From Hymenobacter profundi (GTDB lineage: Bacteria; Bacteroidota; Bacteroidia; Cytophagales; Hymenobacteraceae), in NCBI RefSeq assembly GCF_019334315.1, contig NZ_JAHWGL010000021.1, positions 1 through 61,662 on the forward strand: a DNA stretch of 61,662 nt. The letters run 5' to 3'. The position numbers and the translations under genes were made by a program. Numbering within the stretch: position 1 is the first letter of the stretch; each line of letters opens with the position of its first letter. Positions 1 through 6,353 of this stretch are shown piece after piece. Below the pieces are notes generated by a model. It saw nothing but the letters and a program-made list of their open reading frames with translations, searched no databases and was not told the origin of the DNA.

Positions 1-53
1 AGGTTGTAAATGGTGAACGGTAAATCATTTACTCTTCACAAGTTCACCTTTCG

Positions 54-113
54 TCTGGCACCCCTCTCCCGGAGGATATCGCGCATCAAGCGAGTGTGGG
101 CTGGGGGTGGGGT
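54..113 (+). repeat. G-rich palindromic repeat, copy A (decayed or interrupted)
   Basis: The left end reads TCGTCTGGCACCCCTCTCCC and the right end reads GGGCTGGGGGTGGGGT. These match the two ends of the repeat copies at 8669, 9163 and 12772, but the central GGGGAGGGGG part is replaced by about 23 unrelated bases. The TCGTCTGGC lead-in is shared exactly with the copy at 12772. It lies upstream of the J-domain gene. The rest of positions 1-257 shows no recognisable gene. Confidence 0.6.
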
Positions 114-257
114 AATCGGCATATCTATTTAAGAACAGCTATGAAAATCACTTTACCTCATTCAAAGGCCCGCCTACTCCGTATTTCCCCGAACCATCCG
201 GCCGGGTTGCGGCTTTATAGAGTAGTCTCGTTGAATTCATTGATTTAGTACCCGCGC

Positions 258-1187
258 ATGTCGGCTCCGCTTTCTTTTACGCCTTCCAATGGTCCGTTCA
301 CGGCCAATATGTTCACCCAGCAAGCCTTCCAGCGGGCGTTGGTGGAGGTAGAAAATCTGCGCGAGCAGCTGCGCCGGGCCGAAACGACGCAGGCAGAAGC
401 CCGGCGCCGGTACTGGCAGCAGGTAGGCCCGCTGGCCGACGCCGTGGTGACGGCCCGCCAAGCGTTGTTTGCGCCGTTGGAAGATGCCTTGCTGTGGAAC
501 GCGTTCAGCCGGGACGAGGAGCGCCAAATTACGGAGCTGCTAGTAGCCAATGCCCAGGATTTACAGGAGCGCTTTGGGGTAGAAACCCTGGATATTTTGC
601 TGAAATACGCCCCTCCCCAGCAGTCCGAAACGGTGGAGGCTGCTACGCCAGCCGCTGAGCCCGAACGCCCCCGGCGGCGGCAGACCAAAGCCGAGCGCGC
701 CGCTGCCGCCGAGGCCCTACAAGCAGAGCAAGATCAGCAAAGCCTGCTGGTGAATGCCAAAACCGTGTATCGCCGCCTGGCCCGCGCCAACCACCCCGAC
801 CTAGAGCGCGACCCCGCCCGGGCCGCCGAAAAAACCACCCGCATGCAGCGCATCACGCAAGCCTACGAGGCCCACGACCTCTACACGCTGCTGCATTTGC
901 TGGCCGAAGACGAAACCGAGCCCACCGACGACTCCCTACTTATCCGCTACACCGAAGCCCTGCGCCGCCAGCTCCACGACCTGCGCCAGCAGCTCAACGA
1001 AGTGAAGTTTGGCCCGTGGAGCTTCCTGGGGAGTACGCCTAAAAAGCAGGAGGCCGGCCTGCGCCAGCTCAAGCGCCAGCTGCGCACCGAAGCGGATTAT
1101 CTGGCCCAGGTAGCCCGGCAACTGCACACGCCCACCGACCTGCGTGCGTTATTACGCGAGCTGGCCGCCACGCACGCTACCTTCTAA
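258..1187 (+). CDS. J-domain (DnaJ-like) co-chaperone protein
   Basis: A 309-residue soluble protein. Residues about 165-215 form a J-domain-like helical hairpin containing the diagnostic His-Pro-Asp tripeptide at 179-181 (RLARANHPDLERD), the motif that stimulates Hsp70 ATPase activity. The J domain is internal. The N-terminal 120 residues are predicted helical with a coiled coil near 22-60, and the C-terminal third is again coiled-coil-like (about 230-300). There are no Gly/Phe or zinc-finger regions, so this is a type III J-protein that probably recruits DnaK to one particular client. The ATG at 258 opens the longest frame. It is followed after 48 bases by the TerC gene on the same strand, so the two may be cotranscribed. 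The client is unknown. Confidence 0.75.
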   Translation: MSAPLSFTPSNGPFTANMFTQQAFQRALVEVENLREQLRRAETTQAEARRRYWQQVGPLADAVVTARQALFAPLEDALLWNAFSRDEERQITELLVANAQDLQERFGVETLDILLKYAPPQQSETVEAATPAAEPERPRRRQTKAERAAAAEALQAEQDQQSLLVNAKTVYRRLARANHPDLERDPARAAEKTTRMQRITQAYEAHDLYTLLHLLAEDETEPTDDSLLIRYTEALRRQLHDLRQQLNEVKFGPWSFLGSTPKKQEAGLRQLKRQLRTEADYLAQVARQLHTPTDLRALLRELAATHATF

Positions 1188-1235
1188 CCATTGCGCTAGC
1201 TTCCTTACCTTGGCGCTTCGCACTGCTTTTTCTCT

Positions 1236-2024
1236 ATGTTTCTTCCGCACCTACAAGACATCCTCGCGCACCCCCTACCCTCGCTGGCTATCGTAGGCAA
1301 CTTGGTGATTATCGAGAGCTTACTGTCCATCGATAATGCTGCTGTGTTGGCTACTATGGTCAGCGACCTGCCCCGCGACCAGCGTGTGAAGGCGCTACGC
1401 TACGGCATTTTTGGCGCCTACGTGTTCCGGGCGCTGTGCATTGTTTTTGCCTCGTTCCTGATTCAATTCTGGTTTTTGAAGCCCATTGGCGGCCTCTACC
1501 TGCTGTATCTTGCCTACGACCATTTCCGCAAGAAACCCACCGCGGAAGAGGATGAGGCCGAAACCGTCGAAAAGGAAAAGAGTTGGATATACCGCACCAC
1601 CAAGCGCTTGCTGGGAGGCTTTTGGGCCACCGTGGCCCTTATCGAGCTGATGGACCTGGCTTTCTCTATCGACAACGTATTTGCCGTCGTGGCCTTCACC
1701 AACAATCTGATTCTGATTTGTGCGGGCGTGTTTATCGGCATTCTGGCCATGCGACTGGTGGCGCAGTCGTTCGTGGTGCTCATGGGCAAATACCCTTTTC
1801 TTGAAACGGCCGCGTTCCTCATCATCGTCATTTTGGGTCTGAAGCTATTGTTCTCTTTGTTTGAGCACTTCCTACCCCAACACCCCGTCAGCGAGTTTCT
1901 GGCCAGCACTGCCGCCGAGGTAGGCCTCACGGTCCTAACGGTCGCTATCTTCTTGGTACCCATCCTCACGTCTTGGCTGTTTGGCTTTCCTCACCACCAG
2001 GGCCAGACGCACAACGCCGAATAA
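1236..2024 (+). CDS. TerC-family integral membrane protein
   Basis: A 262-residue polytopic protein with about seven hydrophobic segments. The two TerC-family signatures are visible as internal repeats: ESLLSIDNAAVLA near residue 28 and DLAFSIDNVFA near 146, each with the conserved Ser-Ile-Asp-Asn. Acidic residues in these motifs fit the proposed role of the family in metal-ion (Mn) export or metal loading of exported proteins. A charged cytosolic loop (residues about 100-120) separates the halves. The gene ends just before a large inverted repeat and converges on the XRE regulator. Nothing else of the classical tellurite-resistance cluster (TerD, TerZ) is present, so a role in tellurite resistance should not be assumed. 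Confidence 0.85.
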   Translation: MFLPHLQDILAHPLPSLAIVGNLVIIESLLSIDNAAVLATMVSDLPRDQRVKALRYGIFGAYVFRALCIVFASFLIQFWFLKPIGGLYLLYLAYDHFRKKPTAEEDEAETVEKEKSWIYRTTKRLLGGFWATVALIELMDLAFSIDNVFAVVAFTNNLILICAGVFIGILAMRLVAQSFVVLMGKYPFLETAAFLIIVILGLKLLFSLFEHFLPQHPVSEFLASTAAEVGLTVLTVAIFLVPILTSWLFGFPHHQGQTHNAE

Positions 2025-2041
2025 TTCCATTCCACACAGAG

Positions 2042-2123
2042 TTAGAGAAGTAAAAAAGGGAGTTAACAGGGAAGTTCAGTTATATGAACAGACTCCTGTT
2101 AACTCCCTTTTTTACTTCTCTAA
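2042..2123. terminator. Bidirectional terminator-like hairpin (29-bp perfect stem)
   Basis: Arms 2042-2070 and 2095-2123 are perfect reverse complements over 29 bases and enclose a 24-base loop. The loop holds a second small hairpin (GTTCA/TGAAC). The stem carries A6 on one side and T6 on the other, so each strand has a T-run next to a stable stem. It sits between the convergent stops of the TerC gene and the XRE gene, the usual place for a shared terminator. Confidence 0.75.
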
Positions 2124-2143
2124 TTCCGTGCGAAACGGCTCTC

Positions 2144-2920
2144 TCACGAGCCCTCAATGCGGGCCAGCAATTCTTCCACTTGACGCTCCAATACCTGCAC
2201 CCGATCTTCTAGCAAGGTAGGCGTGTGCAAGTGCGTTGTAAACTGCGCTTTGATTTCCCAGATTTCCAGCGCTTGACTGAGCGCAAAATCCTGCGCAGGA
2301 TAGTCGCGGTTGTCGGCTCGTAGTTTGAGCACATCGTTGGGTAGGCGCTCGGCAAGGCGGCGCACCAGCAGCCGGCTCTGTGTGACAAACGCATAGAGCC
2401 GCCCCACGTGCAGCACCGGCACAGCCTTGTCTACGCGGCAGCACAGCACCACATCCTGGTGGCGCAAGGTAGGCTGCATATCGGCCCCGCTGATTTCAAA
2501 AGCTCGCGTTACCGGCCCCAGCGTGTGCGGAAACGTGAGCGGCTGCAACCCATCGATAAAACTCTTATCGTGGTAGTTTACAATATATTCCAGTATGCGC
2601 CGGGCAGGCACCAACGGCGTCAGCAGAGCTTGACGGTCGGCTTCGGAAGCGGCTTCTTCCACAGGAGCTTCCTTCAATGCTTCCTGAAAAATATCAAAAT
2701 TGTAGAGCTCGTTTACGGTTAGCTCTTTCGTTAGTAGCAAGTCTACTGATAAGCCAAAATGCTGAGCAATCTGGATCAGCGTCTCCATTTTCGGCTCCGA
2801 TCTTCCTTCTTCGTAAGCCCCAACACTGGGCCGAGCTAGACCAAATAAATCAGCGAAAGCCGCCTGACTCAGCTTCTTAACAGTTCTTATTTTGCGGATG
2901 TTCTTTCCGATGTAAGTCAT
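2144..2920 (-). CDS. XRE-family regulator with degenerate S24/LexA-like C-terminal domain
   Basis: A 258-residue DNA-binding protein. Residues about 5-62 are a Cro/CI-type helix-turn-helix (IRKIRTVKKLSQAAFADLFG, then SVGAYEEGRSEPK). Residues about 120-215 resemble a LexA/CI S24 fold around SGADMQPTLRHQDVV, and the C-terminus is a short coiled coil. In active S24 proteins the motif is G-x-S-M-x-P with a catalytic Ser and a later Lys. Here the Ser position is Asp and the VVRRL region has Arg, so self-cleavage is unlikely. ATG 2920 is preferred; a TTG at 2944 would fall inside the palindrome. Its own 5' region is shared with the divergent PspA operon, which makes it the likely operon regulator (inference). 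Confidence 0.8.
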   Translation of the reverse strand: MTYIGKNIRKIRTVKKLSQAAFADLFGLARPSVGAYEEGRSEPKMETLIQIAQHFGLSVDLLLTKELTVNELYNFDIFQEALKEAPVEEAASEADRQALLTPLVPARRILEYIVNYHDKSFIDGLQPLTFPHTLGPVTRAFEISGADMQPTLRHQDVVLCCRVDKAVPVLHVGRLYAFVTQSRLLVRRLAERLPNDVLKLRADNRDYPAQDFALSQALEIWEIKAQFTTHLHTPTLLEDRVQVLERQVEELLARIEGS

Positions 2921-2938
2921 GCGCGAAAAAATATTTAT

Positions 2939-2953
2939 GCTCAAACTTTGAGC
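2939..2953. promoter_or_regulatory. Candidate XRE operator, perfect 15-bp palindrome
   Basis: GCTCAAACTTTGAGC is a perfect inverted repeat (7 + 1 + 7). It lies 19 bases upstream of the XRE ATG and overlaps the TTTG box of the rightward promoter, so one bound dimer could both autoregulate the XRE gene and block the divergent operon. Confidence 0.55.
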
Positions 2954-2978
2954 TTATCTTCAACTTTTAGTATTCTTG
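2947..2978 (+). promoter_or_regulatory. Bacteroidota-type promoter of the PspA/flotillin operon
   Basis: TTTG (2947-2950) and TATTCTTG (2971-2978) are separated by 20 bases. This matches the Bacteroidota consensus TTTG-N19-21-TAnnTTTG with one mismatch. It points to the gene at 3105. The predicted transcript would start near 2985 and carry about 120 bases of leader. Confidence 0.5.
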
Positions 2979-3000
2979 TAGCGTAAAGCTACTACAATAC
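2970..3000. promoter_or_regulatory. Imperfect 31-bp palindrome over the -7 box
   Basis: GTATTCTTGTAGC and GCTACTACAATAC form an inverted repeat with two mismatches and a 5-base centre. It covers the -7 element and the expected start point of the rightward promoter. It could be a second operator half or a 5' hairpin of the transcript; the sequence does not decide between these. Confidence 0.35.
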
Positions 3001-3104
3001 AACTAGAAGCATTTTTACAACTGCTATTTTTTTGAGCCTGGGCTACCACCAGAAAAATGTTCCGGTTTCCGGCGGTGGCTCTATCTGGTTAAGTTGCCAA
3101 CGTT

Positions 3105-3527
3105 ATGGATGCTTTTCCTTCTCTTGCTATGAAAAATTGCTACTTCCCTACCATCCAAAACTACCTGCTAGAGCTGGGCTTCGACATTCGCCGGGCCGTG
3201 GAAGCCGATGGCATCCTAGTGGTCGATAAGCCGGAGCTAGGCATTCGCAATCTGGTGATTGGCTGCGCCGATCCGCTGCTGCTGCTGGAGCAATACCTGC
3301 TGGAGCTGCCCGCGCCCTCGTGCGAGGTGTACCAGCAATTGCTCCAGAAAAACCGCGACATCATTCACGGCGCTTTTGCCCTGGATGAATCGGGCCGCAA
3401 GGTGATTTTCCGCGATACGCTGCAAATCGAAACCCTTGACCGGCAGGAGCTGGAAGCCGTGCTCAACTCCCTGGGTTTGCTGCTGAGCGAATATTCGGAG
3501 GAGCTGATTGGCTTCGCGAAGGGTTAA
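3105..3527 (+). CDS. YbjN / type III secretion chaperone-like protein
   Basis: A small acidic cytosolic protein of 140 residues (132 if ATG 3129 is used). The alternating helix-strand pattern (TIQNYLLELGF, GILVVDKPELGI, NLVIGC, GRKVIFRDTLQIETL, ELEAVLNSLGLLLSEY) fits the CesT/YbjN chaperone-like fold. Proteins of this kind precede pspA-like genes in other genomes (for example yjfI before yjfJ in E. coli), and here too the next gene is pspA. It probably acts as a cytosolic partner of PspA or the AAA+ ATPase. It is the first gene of the operon behind the palindrome-controlled promoter. The family assignment rests on pattern and context, not on a catalytic motif. Confidence 0.6.
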   Translation: MDAFPSLAMKNCYFPTIQNYLLELGFDIRRAVEADGILVVDKPELGIRNLVIGCADPLLLLEQYLLELPAPSCEVYQQLLQKNRDIIHGAFALDESGRKVIFRDTLQIETLDRQELEAVLNSLGLLLSEYSEELIGFAKG

Positions 3528-3550
3528 GAATTTCTGTCGTCCTGTAAGAG

Positions 3551-3660
3551 TCTCTGTCATCCTGAGCAGAGCGAAGGACCTTCTCACGAGAGAACGAGTC
3601 GTTGGTACGCCTGTCGGGCAGATGTGAGAAGGTCCTTCGCTCTGCTCAGGATGACAGAGA
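3551..3660. repeat. GTCATCCTGAGC palindromic element, copy 1
   Basis: A 37-base arm at 3551-3587 (TCTCTGTCATCCTGAGCAGA...) is perfectly repeated in reverse at 3624-3660, around a 36-base centre. It lies between the YbjN-like gene and pspA and would fold in the operon transcript. Relatives lie at 46399 and 61500. Confidence 0.85.
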
Positions 3661-3703
3661 CATAGAGAATAAATCAATAGTTAACCTATTAAAAATCAAC
3701 AAC

Positions 3704-4411
3704 ATGAACATTTTATCCCGCCTCTTCAAAATTGGGCAATCGGAAGCCCACGCCGCTGTCGACCAGCTCGAAAACCCCATTCACCTCACCGAGCAAGGCC
3801 TGCGCGACCTGCGCCAGGACCTCGACAAGAGCCTGCAAGCGCTGGCCGAGGTAAAAGCCATGGCCATTCGGGCGCGCAACGAGGGCGAAAACTTCCGCTC
3901 CAAGGCACTCGACTACGAAAACAAGGCTGTGCTCCTACTACAACGCGCACACAAGGGCGATTTGGACAGCGCCGAAGCCGACCGACTAGCTGGCGAAGCA
4001 TTGCTCAAAAAAGGAGAAAACGAAGCCCAAACCACCCGCGCCACTCAGGATCAGGAGCAATTTGAGAAGTCGGCGGCGCAGCTGAGCGAGAACGTGCAGC
4101 AGCTCAAGCAGACCATTTCGCAGTGGGAAAACGAGCTGAAGACCCTAAAGGCCCGTCAGACGGTGAGCACCGCCACCAAAACCATCAACAAACAGTTGGC
4201 CCAGCTCGATTCGTCGGGCACGGTGGCGCTGCTGGAGCGCATGAAGGAAAAGGTAGCCGTGGAAGAAGCACTAGCCGAATCGTACGGGCAAATCGCCAAC
4301 GAAAGCAAAAGCATCGACGGCGAGATTGACAAAGCCCTGGCTGGCAGCAGCACCAGCCAAGCCGCTGCCAATGTACAGGCGCTGAAGGCGAAACTGGGCC
4401 TCACGGAGTAG
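3704..4411 (+). CDS. PspA/IM30-family membrane-remodelling protein
   Basis: A 235-residue, almost wholly helical protein. The N-terminal amphipathic segment (MNILSRLFKIGQSEAHAAV) and the pattern DQLENPIHLTEQGLRDLRQDL are typical of PspA/IM30/Vipp1 proteins. These bind stressed inner membrane and belong to the ESCRT-III superfamily. Residues about 25-160 are a continuous charged coiled coil. Length is close to the family norm (about 220-235). ATG 3704 is chosen because it starts exactly at the amphipathic helix; the in-frame extension upstream runs into the palindromic element. Its neighbours (flotillin, NfeD-like protein, AAA+ ATPase) support a membrane-stress role. Confidence 0.85.
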   Translation: MNILSRLFKIGQSEAHAAVDQLENPIHLTEQGLRDLRQDLDKSLQALAEVKAMAIRARNEGENFRSKALDYENKAVLLLQRAHKGDLDSAEADRLAGEALLKKGENEAQTTRATQDQEQFEKSAAQLSENVQQLKQTISQWENELKTLKARQTVSTATKTINKQLAQLDSSGTVALLERMKEKVAVEEALAESYGQIANESKSIDGEIDKALAGSSTSQAAANVQALKAKLGLTE

Positions 4412-4466
4412 AAAAAAGGGCGACGTAATCTGTCTTAACAGCTAGCAAACCAACCATTTCCTTCTC

Positions 4467-4685
4467 ATGACTACCACCGAAAAGTTTCTTTACTACGCCG
4501 CTTCGCTGATCGTTATTGTGGTGGTTGGATTGCGCCTGTTTCACCTGCTCGACCCCGGTTGGGGCATGATTGCGATACTACTCTGTAGCATTCTGACGAA
4601 TAGGGTGTACGCCCAGTATGCGGGCCGGCTGGCCCAGCGCAACATAGAGTTGGAGGAGCAGCTAACTCAGCATCAACAGCTATAA
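4467..4685 (+). CDS. Small membrane protein with C-terminal coiled coil (paralogue 1)
   Basis: 72 residues. Two hydrophobic segments (about 8-26 and 31-46) are followed by a basic-acidic helix (YAGRLAQRNIELEEQLTQHQ) that looks like a short coiled coil. It aligns by eye with the next gene product: both have T-x-x-E-K at the N-terminus, a Leu-Asp around residues 27-29, and a final R-L-x-x-x-N-x-E-L-x-x-Q-L. No known family is recognised. Position directly after pspA suggests a membrane partner in the same stress system, in the manner of PspB, though it is not a PspB homologue that I can recognise. Confidence 0.65.
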   Translation: MTTTEKFLYYAASLIVIVVVGLRLFHLLDPGWGMIAILLCSILTNRVYAQYAGRLAQRNIELEEQLTQHQQL

Positions 4686-4704
4686 TTTTTTACGCTTTCT
4701 ATCG

Positions 4705-4920
4705 ATGACTGCCAAAGAGAAGCTATTTCATTGGAGCGGTGCCGCTATACTGAGTGCTGTTATTCTTTCACACTGGTTTGGTTGGCTCGATTCCACTGCT
4801 GCGGTTCGACTATTTCCAGCGGGCCTCATATTATATACCATAGCCTTTGGTCGCTACACGCGTCGCCTTCGTGCTGAGAATAACGAGTTAAAGCGGCAAC
4901 TCTCTACTACCCCAATCTAA
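4705..4920 (+). CDS. Small membrane protein with C-terminal coiled coil (paralogue 2)
   Basis: 71 residues, with the same layout as its upstream neighbour: TAKEKLFHW at the start, two hydrophobic segments, then YTRRLRAENNELKRQLS. The genes are 19 bases apart and look like a tandem duplication that has diverged strongly in the membrane part while keeping the coiled-coil tail. Function is unknown; a heteromeric membrane anchor for PspA is one possibility. Confidence 0.65.
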   Translation: MTAKEKLFHWSGAAILSAVILSHWFGWLDSTAAVRLFPAGLILYTIAFGRYTRRLRAENNELKRQLSTTPI

Positions 4921-4980
4921 CGTCTGAGTACAGAACGCAGCTTCTGCGCAAGTACCCTTTGGCTTTTTTCTTCCTTCATC

Positions 4981-5640
4981 ATGACTGAGCTACTACAAGC
5001 CGCCGTTTCGCCGCCCAACTTGGTCCCTACCGGGCTGCTGGTGTTCGTGCTGCTCTACTGGCTCACGGTTGTGGTAGGGCTGGTGCATATTGATGCGCTG
5101 GACGTGGACGTAGCCACCGACGCAGATGTTGACCTCGACGCACACACCGGGCCGCACCTGCACCACGGCGAGCTAGGGGTAGATTGGTTGAACAATGCCT
5201 TGGCCTTTTTCAACCTGGGCCGCGTGCCGCTGATGGTGTTTCTAAGCTTCGTGGCCCTACCCTTGTGGGCTGGCAGCATCCTGCTCAATTACTATACGCA
5301 GAATACTTTTTGGTTATTAGGTATAGTTTTCCTGCTTCCATTGCTCGTAGGAAGCCTTTTTCTGGCGAAGGTGCTTACTATGCCCTTCGTTAAACTCTTC
5401 GCGGCACTGGAAAAAGACCACGATGCCGGCGGGCAACCGCTGGGCAAGATATGCACCGTGCTCCTATCTACCACGCACGAGCGCATGGGCCAAGCAGCGG
5501 TACCGCAAACCAGCGGCGCGCCATTGGTACTCAACGTGCGCGCCGCCTCGGTCACCGAGCTACGCAAGGGCGACTCGGCCCTGGTCATCGACTTCGACGC
5601 GCAACGGCGCTGCTATTTAATTGAGCCCTACGAAGAGTAG
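4981..5640 (+). CDS. YqiJ/NfeD-like OB-fold membrane protein
   Basis: 219 residues. An N-terminal membrane helix (about 15-36) is followed by an Asp/His-rich loop (DALDVDVATDADVDLDAHTG), two or three more membrane helices (about 80-135), and a C-terminal beta-rich domain (about 150-215) of the NfeD/OB-fold type. YqiJ-like proteins are encoded next to YqiK flotillins and are thought to act with them in membrane microdomains. The flotillin gene lies downstream in the same operon, which supports the assignment. The acidic loop could bind a divalent metal, but this is only suggested by composition. Confidence 0.75.
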   Translation: MTELLQAAVSPPNLVPTGLLVFVLLYWLTVVVGLVHIDALDVDVATDADVDLDAHTGPHLHHGELGVDWLNNALAFFNLGRVPLMVFLSFVALPLWAGSILLNYYTQNTFWLLGIVFLLPLLVGSLFLAKVLTMPFVKLFAALEKDHDAGGQPLGKICTVLLSTTHERMGQAAVPQTSGAPLVLNVRAASVTELRKGDSALVIDFDAQRRCYLIEPYEE

Positions 5641-5659
5641 CAAGCTGCTCCACACTCTA

Positions 5660-5800
5660 ATGTCGCGCAACAAACGAACACAGGAGGGGTGGACCGGCGC
5701 TCTAGAATTGCTTCTGGATGTAGGAATATTGCTATGGAAAGGCTTGCGCCTCGCAGGGCACGCGCTGGTTTTGCTTTTTAATTTTTTAGCCGATTTCTAA
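5660..5800 (+). CDS. 46-residue hydrophobic microprotein
   Basis: An ATG-to-TAA frame fills the gap between two operon genes (19 bases after one stop, 5 before the next ATG). After a basic N-terminus (MSRNKRTQEGWTG) the product is one hydrophobic, partly amphipathic helix rich in Leu, ending NFLADF. There is no recognised family. The tight packing and membrane-compatible composition argue for a real gene; protein evidence is needed to be sure. Confidence 0.5.
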   Translation: MSRNKRTQEGWTGALELLLDVGILLWKGLRLAGHALVLLFNFLADF

Positions 5801-5805
5801 CCACA

Positions 5806-6213
5806 ATGAAGCACCTCTTTCCTTCCAAAATCAGTTGGTGGCTGTTTGGGCCGATACTATTATTGTTGCTAGTACTACCTTTTTTACACTGGCAGAAAAC
5901 AACAGGCCATTTCATAGCTACCCTCGTGAATCTGTCGGTTGTTGCCTTTTTTCTTTACCTAATGCGCACTACGCACTACACGATAACGCAAACCCATCTG
6001 TTGGTGCGATGCGGGCCGTGGCGAGTGCAGATGCCGGTAGATAGCATTACACGGGTGGAGCCTACCCACAATCCTATGAGCTCAGCAGCCCTTTCGCTTG
6101 ACCGGCTGGCCATCCATTACAATCGCTACGATGAAATTCTAGTGTCGCCCCGCGATAAGGCGAATTTCATTGAAGCGTTGCGGCAAGTGAACCCACAGAT
6201 TCAGGTGGGCTAG
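5806..6213 (+). CDS. Bacterial PH-domain membrane protein (bPH_4-like)
   Basis: 135 residues. Two membrane helices (about 11-29 and 35-52) are followed by a PH-like beta domain: YTITQTHLLVRCG, MPVDSITRVEPTHNP, SSAALSLDRLAIHY, ILVSPRDKANFIEALR. This is the characteristic pattern of the bPH_4 family: the strand ending in a Gly, S-I-x-x-V-x-P-T-x-N-P, and the ISP-x-x-K-x-x-F-I motif. Such proteins are small membrane-anchored domains often found near stress or envelope genes. Its place in the PspA-flotillin operon fits a membrane-associated scaffold role. Confidence 0.75.
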   Translation: MKHLFPSKISWWLFGPILLLLLVLPFLHWQKTTGHFIATLVNLSVVAFFLYLMRTTHYTITQTHLLVRCGPWRVQMPVDSITRVEPTHNPMSSAALSLDRLAIHYNRYDEILVSPRDKANFIEALRQVNPQIQVG

Positions 6214-6217
6214 CACC

Positions 6218-6310
6218 ATGCTTCATCGGTTGAAACGCTCTTGGCAATGGCTCAACGAGTCCGTGGCCGAATCTTTGGTAGAGGGCCTGTTGGATACCCT
6301 CTTTGATTAA
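6218..6310 (+). CDS. 30-residue microprotein
   Basis: ATG 6218 to TAA 6308-6310 encodes MLHRLKRSWQWLNESVAESL followed by VEGLLDTLFD. It starts 5 bases after the PH-gene stop and ends 44 bases before the flotillin ATG. The peptide is an amphipathic basic-to-acidic helix. No family is known to me. It could be translated only as a spacer; confidence is limited by its size. Confidence 0.35.
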   Translation: MLHRLKRSWQWLNESVAESLVEGLLDTLFD

Positions 6311-6353
6311 TCTTTTCCCCGAATTTATTTCCCTACTCTTACTCCCTACTTCT

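Noticed and set aside
1236..2024. Classical tellurite-resistance cluster
   Set aside because: Only TerC is present, with no TerB, TerD or TerZ; the stress-operon interpretation fits better.
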